Below, piece by piece: positions 6,911 to 14,427 of a stretch of DNA of 36,118 nucleotides; the stretch's first letter is position 1; each line of letters begins with the position of its first letter. The notes beneath the pieces are model-generated. The model searched no databases and was not told the origin of the DNA. It worked only from the letters and a program-made list of their open reading frames with translations. Source of the DNA: Gammaproteobacteria bacterium (lineage in GTDB: Bacteria > Pseudomonadota > Gammaproteobacteria > Steroidobacterales > Steroidobacteraceae). The stretch lies in the NCBI GenBank assembly GCA_030040715.1, contig JASHTF010000246.1, positions 1-36,118 of the forward strand. The letters run 5' to 3'. The position numbers and the translations under genes were made by a program.

Positions 6911-7969
6911 ATGCAAGCGCGCCAGCGCATCCACTACGTGCGGTCGGCCGACGGAACTCGCCTCGCCTGGGCTCGGGCCGGAACGGGGCAGCCGCTGGTC
7001 AAGGCCGCTAACTGGCTCACTCATCTGGAGTACGACTGGACCAGCCCGGTGTGGCGGCATTGGATCCAGTTCCTCTCGGCCCATTTTCAATTTATTCGAT
7101 ACGACGAGCGCGGGTGCGGCATGAGCGAGTGGCGCGCCGGAACGCTGACCATCAGGGAGTGGACGGCGGACCTCGAGCTCATCGTCGCTACCGCCCAAAT
7201 TGATTCGCCGATCACGCTACTGGGCATCTCCCAGGGTGCGGCGGCCTGTATTCAATACGCGGTGCTGCATCCCGAACGGGTCGCGCGCATGGTTCTATAC
7301 GGGGGCTACGCGCAGGGCGCATATAGACGGGACAACGTCACCGCTGCGCGGGCATACCGGGCGATGGTCGAGCTGGCGCGAGCGTCCTGGGGAGCGAGCA
7401 ATCCGACTTTTCGTCAGGTGTTCACCTCGCGATTCATACCCGAGGGTACCCCCGAGCAGCTGCAGTGGTTCAATGAGCTTTGCGCCAAGTGCACGGTGGG
7501 GGAGGTCGCGGGGGAACTCCTGGAAGCGCGCGCGGAGATCGATATCCGTGAGCTCCTCCCCCGGGTGCGCACGCCGACATTGGTGCTGCATGCGCGCAAC
7601 GACGAGGTGGTACCGATCTCGGAAGGTCGGCGACTTGCCACGGACATCGAGGGCGCAGAGTTCGTCGAGCTCGACTCCCGCAACCACGTTCTGCTCGAGC
7701 ACGAACCCGCGTGGGCGCGCTTTCAGGAGGAAGTGCTCGCTTTTGTGAACGGCGAGTTAACCGCGGATGCGTTCTCCGCCCTGTCGCACCGCGAGCGCGA
7801 GGTGCTGGCATTGATCGCGCACGGTCTGAGCAACGCGCGGATAGCCGAGCAGCTGCAAATTGGTGATAAAACGGTACGGAATCACGCGTCGAACCTGTTC
7901 GACAAGCTCGGCGTGCGCTCGCGAGCCGAGGCGATCGTATTCGCGCGCGAGCATGGGTTCAGGCGCTAG
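6911..7969 (+). CDS. Alpha/beta-hydrolase fused to LuxR-type HTH (hydrolase-sensor regulator)
   Basis: 352 residues in two domains. Residues about 1-280 form an alpha/beta-hydrolase with the nucleophile elbow GISQG (Ser107), the acid in HARNDEVVP (Asp231) and the base in SRNHVLLEH (His259), so the triad is intact. Residues about 286-345 form a LuxR/FixJ HTH: LSHREREVLALIAHGLSNARIAEQLQIGDKTVRNHASNLFDKLGVRSRAEA. The domain order suggests a regulator whose hydrolase domain binds or hydrolyses a ligand and so controls DNA binding; this is inference. No signal peptide. It is divergent from the mddA-like gene, whose intergenic region carries three GTCCCG repeats. Its stop overlaps the 3' end of the convergent VOC gene by 11 bases. 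Confidence 0.88.
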   Translation: MQARQRIHYVRSADGTRLAWARAGTGQPLVKAANWLTHLEYDWTSPVWRHWIQFLSAHFQFIRYDERGCGMSEWRAGTLTIREWTADLELIVATAQIDSPITLLGISQGAAACIQYAVLHPERVARMVLYGGYAQGAYRRDNVTAARAYRAMVELARASWGASNPTFRQVFTSRFIPEGTPEQLQWFNELCAKCTVGEVAGELLEARAEIDIRELLPRVRTPTLVLHARNDEVVPISEGRRLATDIEGAEFVELDSRNHVLLEHEPAWARFQEEVLAFVNGELTADAFSALSHREREVLALIAHGLSNARIAEQLQIGDKTVRNHASNLFDKLGVRSRAEAIVFAREHGFRR

Positions 7970-8408
7970 CAACGAGCGCGACCGACGGCACCCAGACATA
8001 TCCGTCAGCGTCCGCAATGTGAACTTCTCGCTGGCCGTGCGCTTGATTCATGGCAGGGGACAGGACGAGCGCACCGCGCGTGCGCGCCTGCGCCTCCGCT
8101 CGATCGGGGTCGACTCCATTCAAGCGTAGCTCGACACCGGCGCCGCGCGCTTGCACGCCCACGATCGAACTGCGAAAGGCATGTGCCCGGTATGACCAGT
8201 CGGAATGCAACAGCCATGTGCTTCCGACGGCATGCATGATCGCAAAGTGCTCTTCCCAATAGCGAATTTCTGCCCCGAAAACCGCGGCCTGGAACTCGGC
8301 GGAGGCCACCACGTGGCTGACCAGCAGATTGATCGAGAGCCCAGGCGCGACTCGCCGGCCGTATTCAACCGGATTGGGTCGGTTGGCGCCGATTTCGGGA
8401 CGTTGCAT
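7959..8408 (-). CDS. VOC-family (glyoxalase/bleomycin-resistance-like) protein
   Basis: 149 residues with a single vicinal-oxygen-chelate domain: LSINLLVSHVVASAEFQAAVFGAEIRYWEEHFAIMHA in the first half, and GVELRLNGVDPDRAEAQARTRGALVL followed by QREVHIADADGYVWVPS in the second half. The ending resembles the D-P-DGY-W strand of VOC proteins. Such proteins bind small molecules or metals as dimers; the substrate is unknown. ATG 8408 has a gagg motif upstream. It is convergent with the hydrolase-LuxR gene, whose last 11 bases it overlaps, and divergent from the GST gene. Confidence 0.82.
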   Translation of the reverse strand: MQRPEIGANRPNPVEYGRRVAPGLSINLLVSHVVASAEFQAAVFGAEIRYWEEHFAIMHAVGSTWLLHSDWSYRAHAFRSSIVGVQARGAGVELRLNGVDPDRAEAQARTRGALVLSPAMNQAHGQREVHIADADGYVWVPSVALVASA

Positions 8409-8476
8409 AGCTCAGCCTCGCTCGTGAGTTAATAGATTCGCCGCCAATTCTGCCGACCCGCAAGCGCTCTGTCACG

Positions 8477-8506
8477 ATGACCGACTGAGCCGTACCCGCG
8501 TACAAT
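8477..8506 (+). promoter_or_regulatory. Putative sigma-70 promoter of the GST gene
   Basis: TACAAT (8501-8506), five of six matches to the -10 consensus, is preceded after 18 bp by ATGACC (8477-8482), four of six matches to -35. It lies in the VOC/GST divergent gap, about 25-35 bp before the GST start candidates. Confidence 0.4.
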
Positions 8507-8530
8507 AAGGCTCGGTTCACGGGCTCGGCT

Positions 8531-9169
8531 GTGCTGCAGATGCTGCTCATCGGCATGTTTGATTCTCCGTTCGTGCGGCGCGTCGCGGTGTCGTTGAAGC
8601 GACTCTCAATCCCGTTCGAGCACGCCAACTGGTCGGTTGGCGCGGACCACACGCGAATTCGCCAATACAGCCCTCTCGGGCGTGTCCCGACGCTCGTGCT
8701 TGACGATGGCATGGCTCTTACCGACTCGAGTGCGATCCTCGATCACCTCGACTCGGTGGTCGGCAGCGCGCGCGCTCTCGTACCGGTCTCCGGGACGCCG
8801 CGTCGCGACGTGATGCAGCTCATCGCGCTGGCCGTTGGTGCTGCGGAGAAGGGGCGCGAACAGATCTACGAGCGCGTGTTCCGACCAGCAGAGAAGCGAC
8901 ACGAACCCTATCTCGACCGTTGTCGCACCCAGATGCACGGCGCGCTCGAGGAGATTGAGCGTTGGCGAGCGAGCCACGCGGGCATCTGGATCACCGGCGA
9001 GCGGCTCACGCAGGCGGACATTACCATCACCTGCTGCTGGACGTTCCTGGTCGACGCGCTCGCGCTCGAATCGAGCCGATACAACATGCTGGCCGCACTG
9101 GCAGAGCGCTGCGAAGCGTTGTCGGAATTTGCCGCGACGCGCGCGCGCTGGAGCCCTCCGCGCTCGTGA
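8531..9169 (+). CDS. Glutathione S-transferase family protein
   Basis: 212 residues from GTG 8531, or 209 from ATG 8540, which better matches the usual GST start MLLIGMFDSPFVRRVAVSLK. The N-terminal thioredoxin-like domain includes SPFVRRVAV, YSPLGRVPTLVLDDGMALTDSSAILDHLD (the cis-proline VPTL and the glutathione-binding DSSAI), and ends near residue 80. The C-terminal helical domain includes GIWITGERLTQADITITCCWTF, the conserved N-capping D. Expected to be a cytosolic enzyme conjugating or reducing electrophiles with glutathione; substrate unknown. It is followed about 135 bp later by the peptidase gene. Confidence 0.9.
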   Translation: MLQMLLIGMFDSPFVRRVAVSLKRLSIPFEHANWSVGADHTRIRQYSPLGRVPTLVLDDGMALTDSSAILDHLDSVVGSARALVPVSGTPRRDVMQLIALAVGAAEKGREQIYERVFRPAEKRHEPYLDRCRTQMHGALEEIERWRASHAGIWITGERLTQADITITCCWTFLVDALALESSRYNMLAALAERCEALSEFAATRARWSPPRS

Positions 9170-9306
9170 ATCTTGTGTCGCGAGGCGAGCGTGCGTTTGC
9201 CGTACGCCTGCTTTGCCACGAGCGTAGCTTGACTTGGCTCGGGCCGCACGGTGATCATCAAAAGCTCTCATGCCAGCGAACTCTCTTGAGCACAGAGAGG
9301 TCATCC

Positions 9307-10881
9307 ATGAAGTTCGCACCAGTATTCGTAGGTTTGATAGCCTCGTTGCTCCTTTGCTCTCGTCAAGCGACGGCTCAAGAGGCATCTGGCTCCCAGTCTG
9401 TCGGCCTTCCCTCTGGCACGGAGCCCTTGCGCGGGTCAGTCTCCGCGGCGGGCCAACCCTACCGATCGATCGACGGTAGGCGCATGTGGCAATACGTGGT
9501 CGAGCAGGCGCAGATTGCGGAGCAGTATCGGAGCAACGGTCATGCTCAATTTTGGGGGCGCATCGTCGGCACATCCGGCGACGTCGCCGATGCGCAGTGG
9601 CTGCTCACCCAATACCGACGAATAGGACTAACCGATATACGTCTCCAGACAGTCAAATTCTTTGCCCCGCAGTGGTCAGCCCGATCGTGGAGCATCACAT
9701 TGACCGCCGGAGCCAAGACCGCGCAGCTCGCCTCTGCGCAGCCGTCCTACGGTAGCCCCACAACCGACGGCAAAGAGTTGGATCTTGAGATTGTGTATGC
9801 GGGGCTTGGAAGCGCTGCGGATTTCGCCGGACGCGACGTTCGCGGGAAGGCGGTACTGCTGGTCAAGGCTCCGGCGAGCTATCAGATCGGCGCGGCAGAG
9901 GTCCTGAAACGTGCCGAGGATCATGGGGCGGCCGCCATCTTTTCCATGGACATGCGCGGCGGCGACTATAACTCGCAGGCCTACCGGGCATATACCAGCG
10001 TTCCAAGCTTTGACCTGGGCACCGAGGACGGCGAGCAGGTGCGCGCGATGATTGGCGATGCTCCCGCCAACGAGCCGCCGCGGGTCAAGATCCGCTTGGA
10101 TGCCAGTTGGGTCCCGAATCAGAAGACCTATCTGGTATGGGGCTCGCTACCCGGAGAGACCGATGAGACCATCTATGTGATCGCCCACCGCGACGGCTGG
10201 TTCGATGCGGCCGGTGACAACGCCAGCGGCGTCGCTTCGATGCTTGGCTTGGCGGAATACTACGCGCGGTTGCCGATGAGTCAGCGCCGCCGCACGATGA
10301 TCTTCATCGGAACGGACGGGCACCATAACGTCAAGCCCGGCGGTTTCGGCCGCGAGTGGCTGGTCGCCAATCGTGGCAAATTGTTCTCGAAGACGGCCTT
10401 GATGATCAACGATGAGCACCCCTCGGAGCTGCTCACGCACGGCGGCAATGCCGGATGGACCACGACCACGATTCCCCTCGAGTGGTATGCGGGCGGTGCC
10501 TCGCGGCCACAACTGGAGCGAATCGCGCGTGCCGCCTTCCATCAATTCGCAGTGCCCATCTGGGCTGAACCGAGCGCCCGGCCGCCGGCCGGTGACCTGG
10601 GGAGATTCGATTGGTTCTTGCCTGGAGTCGTCGCACAGTCCAACGATTTCGCCTATATGCACACGACCGCAGACACGCCCGACAACGTGTCAGCGGCTGG
10701 GCTCGAAGCGGTAACGCGTGCCTACGCGAAGATCATCGACGAAGTAAACCGGCTGCCTCTGACGGATTTGCAACGGCCGGCAGCAGCCGATCCGAATCCT
10801 CCCGACTCGCCGCAGGGGTATTTGAGCCTGGTCGGGTGCGCGGCATGGGTGCGCGACTCATCGAGCGATTGCGCGCACTAG
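9307..10881 (+). CDS. Exported M28-family-like peptidase with PA domain
   Basis: 524 residues from ATG 9307, which has a gagagg site 7 bases upstream and starts a signal peptide (FVGLIASLLLCSRQATAQ, cleavage near 23). The upstream open frame is not coding. A PA-like insert (about 155-255; GRDVRGKAVLLVKAP and GAAAIFSMD) precedes the zinc-aminopeptidase core. Metal ligands are visible as His294 (VIAHRDGW) and Asp304 (AGDNASG), with NDEH near 390 and YMHTTADTPDN near 455 giving the last histidine. The M28 EE pair (catalytic Glu plus ligand) is not seen at its expected place, where the sequence reads GTDGHHN (335-341). Activity may therefore differ from typical aminopeptidases. It probably acts in the periplasm or outside the cell. 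Confidence 0.85.
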   Translation: MKFAPVFVGLIASLLLCSRQATAQEASGSQSVGLPSGTEPLRGSVSAAGQPYRSIDGRRMWQYVVEQAQIAEQYRSNGHAQFWGRIVGTSGDVADAQWLLTQYRRIGLTDIRLQTVKFFAPQWSARSWSITLTAGAKTAQLASAQPSYGSPTTDGKELDLEIVYAGLGSAADFAGRDVRGKAVLLVKAPASYQIGAAEVLKRAEDHGAAAIFSMDMRGGDYNSQAYRAYTSVPSFDLGTEDGEQVRAMIGDAPANEPPRVKIRLDASWVPNQKTYLVWGSLPGETDETIYVIAHRDGWFDAAGDNASGVASMLGLAEYYARLPMSQRRRTMIFIGTDGHHNVKPGGFGREWLVANRGKLFSKTALMINDEHPSELLTHGGNAGWTTTTIPLEWYAGGASRPQLERIARAAFHQFAVPIWAEPSARPPAGDLGRFDWFLPGVVAQSNDFAYMHTTADTPDNVSAAGLEAVTRAYAKIIDEVNRLPLTDLQRPAAADPNPPDSPQGYLSLVGCAAWVRDSSSDCAH

Positions 10882-10882
10882 T

Positions 10883-10946
10883 GGTGGCAGGGGGTGTGGC
10901 ACTGCTCATCGGTTGGTGGCAGGGGGTGTGGCACTGCTCATCGGTT
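10883..10946. repeat. Perfect 32-bp tandem duplication covering the OPT gene stop
   Basis: Two identical 32-bp units at 10883-10914 and 10915-10946. On the minus strand each begins AACCGATGA, the last two codons and stop of the OPT transporter gene, so the 3' end of that gene has been copied once into the gap before the convergent peptidase gene. Confidence 0.9.
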
Positions 10947-12995
10947 CGCGAGGCGAGCAATCCATCGATACAGCAGGAAGGTCACCGCTGCGAATGCGAT
11001 GCCGCCGGCCCAGATGCTCGCGGTCTCGAACCCCTCGCCGACCAGCGCGATCGGTGCCGCATTACCGGAGAAGGCGATCGCCGCGGCGAATACGATTCCG
11101 AGCAGACTTTCCCCCACGATCAGGCCCGAGGCCAGCAGCACGCCGAGCTGCCGGGTGGCCTCCGGCCTGCGGGCGCGATCGGCGCGCCGCGTGAACAGCC
11201 AGCCGACGATGGCACCGACCACCACCATGAGCGTAGTCGAGGTCGGCAGGTAGATTCCCAGTCCCACCGCCAGCGGCGGCAGGCGCGCGGATTTGGCGGC
11301 ACGGCGCAAAACCTCATCGAGCACGATACAGCCGGCGCCGATGAGTGCGCCGATGCCGATCAGGCCCCAGTCGATATTGTTCTGGATCACCCCCTGGGCG
11401 AGCGCCGAGATCAACCCTGCCTGGGGTGCTGGCAGGGCGCGCGCCGGATTCACGCCGGGCGCACCCACGAAGCCGTAGGCATGATTGAGGAGATCGAGCA
11501 CCGGTGGGATGACCACCGCGCCGGCGAGGACGCCGATCACCAGTGCCCACTGCTGCTTGGCGGGGGTGGCCTCGACGAGCTGGCCGGTCTTGAGATCCTG
11601 CAGATTGTTGTTGGCGATCGACGCGATGGCGAATACCACGGCGGTCACGAACAGTGCGAATGCCACCAGCGTCTTGCCCGCGCCGGGTGGCAGGCCGGAT
11701 TTCACGCCCAGCATGAGCAGCAGCGCGAACAGGACCACCACCAGGATGCCAACGCCGGACAGCGGGCTGTTGGAAGCGCCGATGAGACCGGCCATATAGC
11801 CGCACACCGCTGAAACCAGGAAGCCCATGATGGCGACGAAGGTCACGGCCTCGATGGTCAGCACCCAGGCGCGGTCGCCGAGGCCGCTCGTGGCGCTGAA
11901 ATGCCAGAACAGCCAGGCCACCGGTAGCAGGCATAGCAGCGACACCATGCCTACCTGGCCAATCGGAATGTCGCGCTCGACCGGCGGTAATGTGTGCGCC
12001 TGACCGGCCTTGCGCACGCGCGCTGCGGCCATGGCGCCCGCCAGCCCGCCGGTAACGGGCTTCACGAGCGTCCCGAGCGTCCAGACCGCGGCGACCCCGA
12101 TCGCGCCTGCTCCGACGAAGCGGACCGAGTGGCTCCAGGCGCCCTGCGCCACATCCGCGGCGGCACCGGCCAGCGGGTGCAGCGCGGTGAAGTAGGGAAC
12201 CGCCCAGCCCCAGCCGATCAGCGCGCCCACCAGCATGGCGAAGCCACACGACAGACCCACTAGGTGGCCGATCGCAAACAGGGCGAACGACAGGCTGAAG
12301 TCGAAGCCGGTCGTTGCGCCCTTGCTACCGACGCGAAAGTAAAACGCCACGTCGCTCGCGAACATGCGCGTCTGAACCAGGAGGTAAAACACCGCTGAGA
12401 CGATTGAGCCAACGACCACGGCTTTCAGCCCGGCACCGTGAGACTCTACCGTCTCGGTGTCACCCTCCTGCTCGCGGCCGGCACCGACCTTCAGTACCTC
12501 CGCACAGGCCACGCCCTCCGGGTACGGCAGGTCCGAGTCGGTCACCAGCGCGCGGCGCAGGGGAATGGTGTACATCACGCCGAGGATCCCACCCGACGCG
12601 CAGATGATGAACGAATCCCAGAATGAAAAGCCGCTCCACCACCCGACGATGATCAGGCCCGGAAGCACGAAGATGATGGCGCTCAGCGTGCCGGCCGCCG
12701 AGGCGACGGTCTGTACGATGTTGTTCTCCTGGATGGTGGCGCCGCGCAAGCCGCGCAGGATCGCCATGGAGATCACGGCGGCGGGAATCGAGGTGGAGAA
12801 GGTGAGGCCCGCCTTGAGGCCGAAGTAGACGTTGGCCGCCGTAAAGATCAGCGTGATGACGACGCCGATCAGCAGCCCTCGCAGAGTGATCTCCGCGATA
12901 GCCTCGGCCCTGGGAGCTGCCGATCGTCGCCCGGCCGGCTTGGCTTCTTCCCCGCGGGCCCGGAGCGTCTCGGGTGTTACCTGACCGGAGCCCAT
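10938..12995 (-). CDS. OPT family oligopeptide transporter
   Basis: 685 residues with about 14-16 membrane segments. This is a proton-coupled OPT-family carrier for small peptides or metal chelates in the inner membrane. The N-terminal core LRGLLIGVVITLIFTAANVYFGLKAGLTFSTSIPAAVISMAI and the following RGATIQENNIVQTVASAAGTLSA and DSDLPYPEGVACAEVLKVG are diagnostic of the bacterial OPT subgroup. Other conserved stretches are GASNSPLSGVGI and NNNLQDLKTGQLVEATPAKQQ. The first 35 residues are hydrophilic and charged. No clear ribosome binding site precedes ATG 12995. It is the last of three minus-strand genes (citrate synthase, ferritin-like protein, OPT). Substrate unassigned. Confidence 0.93.
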   Translation of the reverse strand: MGSGQVTPETLRARGEEAKPAGRRSAAPRAEAIAEITLRGLLIGVVITLIFTAANVYFGLKAGLTFSTSIPAAVISMAILRGLRGATIQENNIVQTVASAAGTLSAIIFVLPGLIIVGWWSGFSFWDSFIICASGGILGVMYTIPLRRALVTDSDLPYPEGVACAEVLKVGAGREQEGDTETVESHGAGLKAVVVGSIVSAVFYLLVQTRMFASDVAFYFRVGSKGATTGFDFSLSFALFAIGHLVGLSCGFAMLVGALIGWGWAVPYFTALHPLAGAAADVAQGAWSHSVRFVGAGAIGVAAVWTLGTLVKPVTGGLAGAMAAARVRKAGQAHTLPPVERDIPIGQVGMVSLLCLLPVAWLFWHFSATSGLGDRAWVLTIEAVTFVAIMGFLVSAVCGYMAGLIGASNSPLSGVGILVVVLFALLLMLGVKSGLPPGAGKTLVAFALFVTAVVFAIASIANNNLQDLKTGQLVEATPAKQQWALVIGVLAGAVVIPPVLDLLNHAYGFVGAPGVNPARALPAPQAGLISALAQGVIQNNIDWGLIGIGALIGAGCIVLDEVLRRAAKSARLPPLAVGLGIYLPTSTTLMVVVGAIVGWLFTRRADRARRPEATRQLGVLLASGLIVGESLLGIVFAAAIAFSGNAAPIALVGEGFETASIWAGGIAFAAVTFLLYRWIARLANR

Positions 12996-13128
12996 TGCTC
13001 AGACCACGACACGTTCCCGCTGTGACTGCGAACGACCTGAACCATCGACACCGAGACGATACAGGGTCCTTCAAAAGTGGACCAGTCCCATCAACCAGCC
13101 GCCGGGGGTAACTCCTGGCTCGAGTCAG

Positions 13129-13201
13129 TCGCTCAGGCGCGATTCGCCCAAGCGCGATTCGCTCAGGCGTCATTCGCAGGCGTCATTCGCTCAGGCGGGA
13201 T
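13129..13201. repeat. Five-unit 15-bp minisatellite at the ferritin-like gene stop
   Basis: Units at 13129-13143, 13144-13158, 13159-13173, 13174-13186 (13 bp) and 13187-13201 are variants of tcgctcaggcgNNAT. On the minus strand the first unit holds the last codons and TGA of the ferritin-like gene (ATCCCGCCTGAGCGA). The others repeat it downstream, several keeping the TGA. Confidence 0.85.
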
Positions 13202-14288
13202 TGCTCTGTTGGGGTGCCTTGCGAATGAGGCGTAACGCGAGCCGTACCAGCGCGGGTACGGTCTGAGGCCGCAGCAGGCGCGCGTCGTATCCACCGAAGC
13301 GCCGATCGTTCTCTTGCAGGCACAGGCGCAGCAACTCGGCTGGGCCGAGATCGCAGACCGACACCGAATTCGCGCCGCTCAGGGTGAAGTTGTTGTCCTG
13401 GCGCTTTTCATTGCCGTCGGCATCGAGGGTGCGCGCGAGGCCGATGCGCTCATAGACGAGAAACACCCACGCGGCCGCCACTCTGAGCTCGAAGCGCAAG
13501 CGTCGCCACCACGAGAGCTGGCGTCGATGCCAGGCGACCCAGTTGGCGAACAGTAGAATGTGACGACACTCGTCCTGGATCACCGGCTCGAACGTTGCAA
13601 CCAGCTGCGCCGGAAATAGCCCCGAGCGACGCGCCACTTCATACAAGCCAAACGCGAAGAAGCTGTCGATGCATTCACTGTATCCGGTGACGAGGTAGGC
13701 CCACTCCGGGTCGCTCGGGTATGCATCCACCGCCTCGCTGGCGAGCTTGATGCCATATGCGGCGACCATCCGTGACAGCACCTCCCGGTGGCGGCTCTCT
13801 TCCCAGGCGTTCAGTCCAATGGTGGCGCGCATCTCAGCATCGTCGATTGTGTTGGCGAACGCCGCCATGCGCACACGCGCCTTGGCTTCAGTCTGCACCG
13901 CAATGTTCCAGATCGGGAGCGAGATGATGCGTTCCAGCGTCGACGGCGGCAGCACGGGCCAGTCGATCACCGAAGGGCGGTAGGGATTGAACGTGTCGCG
14001 AAACATGCGGCAGACGGCGCGCTTGTGCGAGTCGCTACCGACCTGGAGCGCACCTTCGAGGTCGCTCGTCCAGTGGCGGGCGATACGGTCGGCCGCTTCG
14101 AGCGTGGCAGCATCGGGCGCGGCGTGGGGAAGGCGCGGTGCCGTGAAGCCGGCCACCAAGCGCTCTACATCAAATGCGTCTCTGGAGCCTTTGTCTTGGC
14201 TTTGTCGCCGCCGCGACGACGTACGGCCGTGCACTGCCTCTGGCGCGGGCAGCGTCGTGGTCGACGAAGGCGGTGCCATCCACTGCAT
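13191..14288 (-). CDS. Ferritin-like di-iron (rubrerythrin/oxygenase-fold) protein
   Basis: 365 residues. A four-helix-bundle di-iron core lies between about residues 120 and 250. Candidate ligands are Glu134 in QTEAKARVRM, the ExxH in EESRH (Glu164/His167), Glu205 or Glu217 in the third helix, and the ExxH in DECRH (Glu240/His243). This pattern of two ExxH plus single Glu residues fits class-I ferritin-like oxygenases and oxidases. The substrate is unknown; AurF-like N-oxygenases are one comparison, without close match. The first 40 residues are low-complexity and basic, and no strong ribosome binding site was found, so the start could be further in. It sits between citrate synthase and OPT genes on the same strand. 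Confidence 0.75.
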   Translation of the reverse strand: MQWMAPPSSTTTLPAPEAVHGRTSSRRRQSQDKGSRDAFDVERLVAGFTAPRLPHAAPDAATLEAADRIARHWTSDLEGALQVGSDSHKRAVCRMFRDTFNPYRPSVIDWPVLPPSTLERIISLPIWNIAVQTEAKARVRMAAFANTIDDAEMRATIGLNAWEESRHREVLSRMVAAYGIKLASEAVDAYPSDPEWAYLVTGYSECIDSFFAFGLYEVARRSGLFPAQLVATFEPVIQDECRHILLFANWVAWHRRQLSWWRRLRFELRVAAAWVFLVYERIGLARTLDADGNEKRQDNNFTLSGANSVSVCDLGPAELLRLCLQENDRRFGGYDARLLRPQTVPALVRLALRLIRKAPQQSNPA

Positions 14289-14370
14289 GAGCGAGCAGGC
14301 GATGTTGGCGTGCTCGCCGCGCTGAGTATTGTCCGGGAGTGCTGACTTAACTCAGTCTGTGCTGGGAGAC

Positions 14371-14427
14371 GCGGATTATGTTGATATCCGCGGATTATGC
14401 TGATATCGGCGGACTATGCCGATACCG
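14371..14427. repeat. Three-unit 19-bp tandem repeat at the citrate synthase stop
   Basis: Units at 14371-14389, 14390-14408 and 14409-14427, of the form gcggaNtatgNNgataNcN. On the minus strand the first unit is the gene end CCGGTATCGGCATAGTCCG (Pro-Val-Ser-Ala-stop). The next two are diverged copies carrying TAA where the TAG was. Confidence 0.88.

Noticed and set aside
10611-11813. 400-residue plus-strand open frame across the peptidase end and the OPT gene
   Set aside because: Overlaps two recognised genes and has Glu/His/Gln/Arg-rich sequence with no likeness to a protein family.
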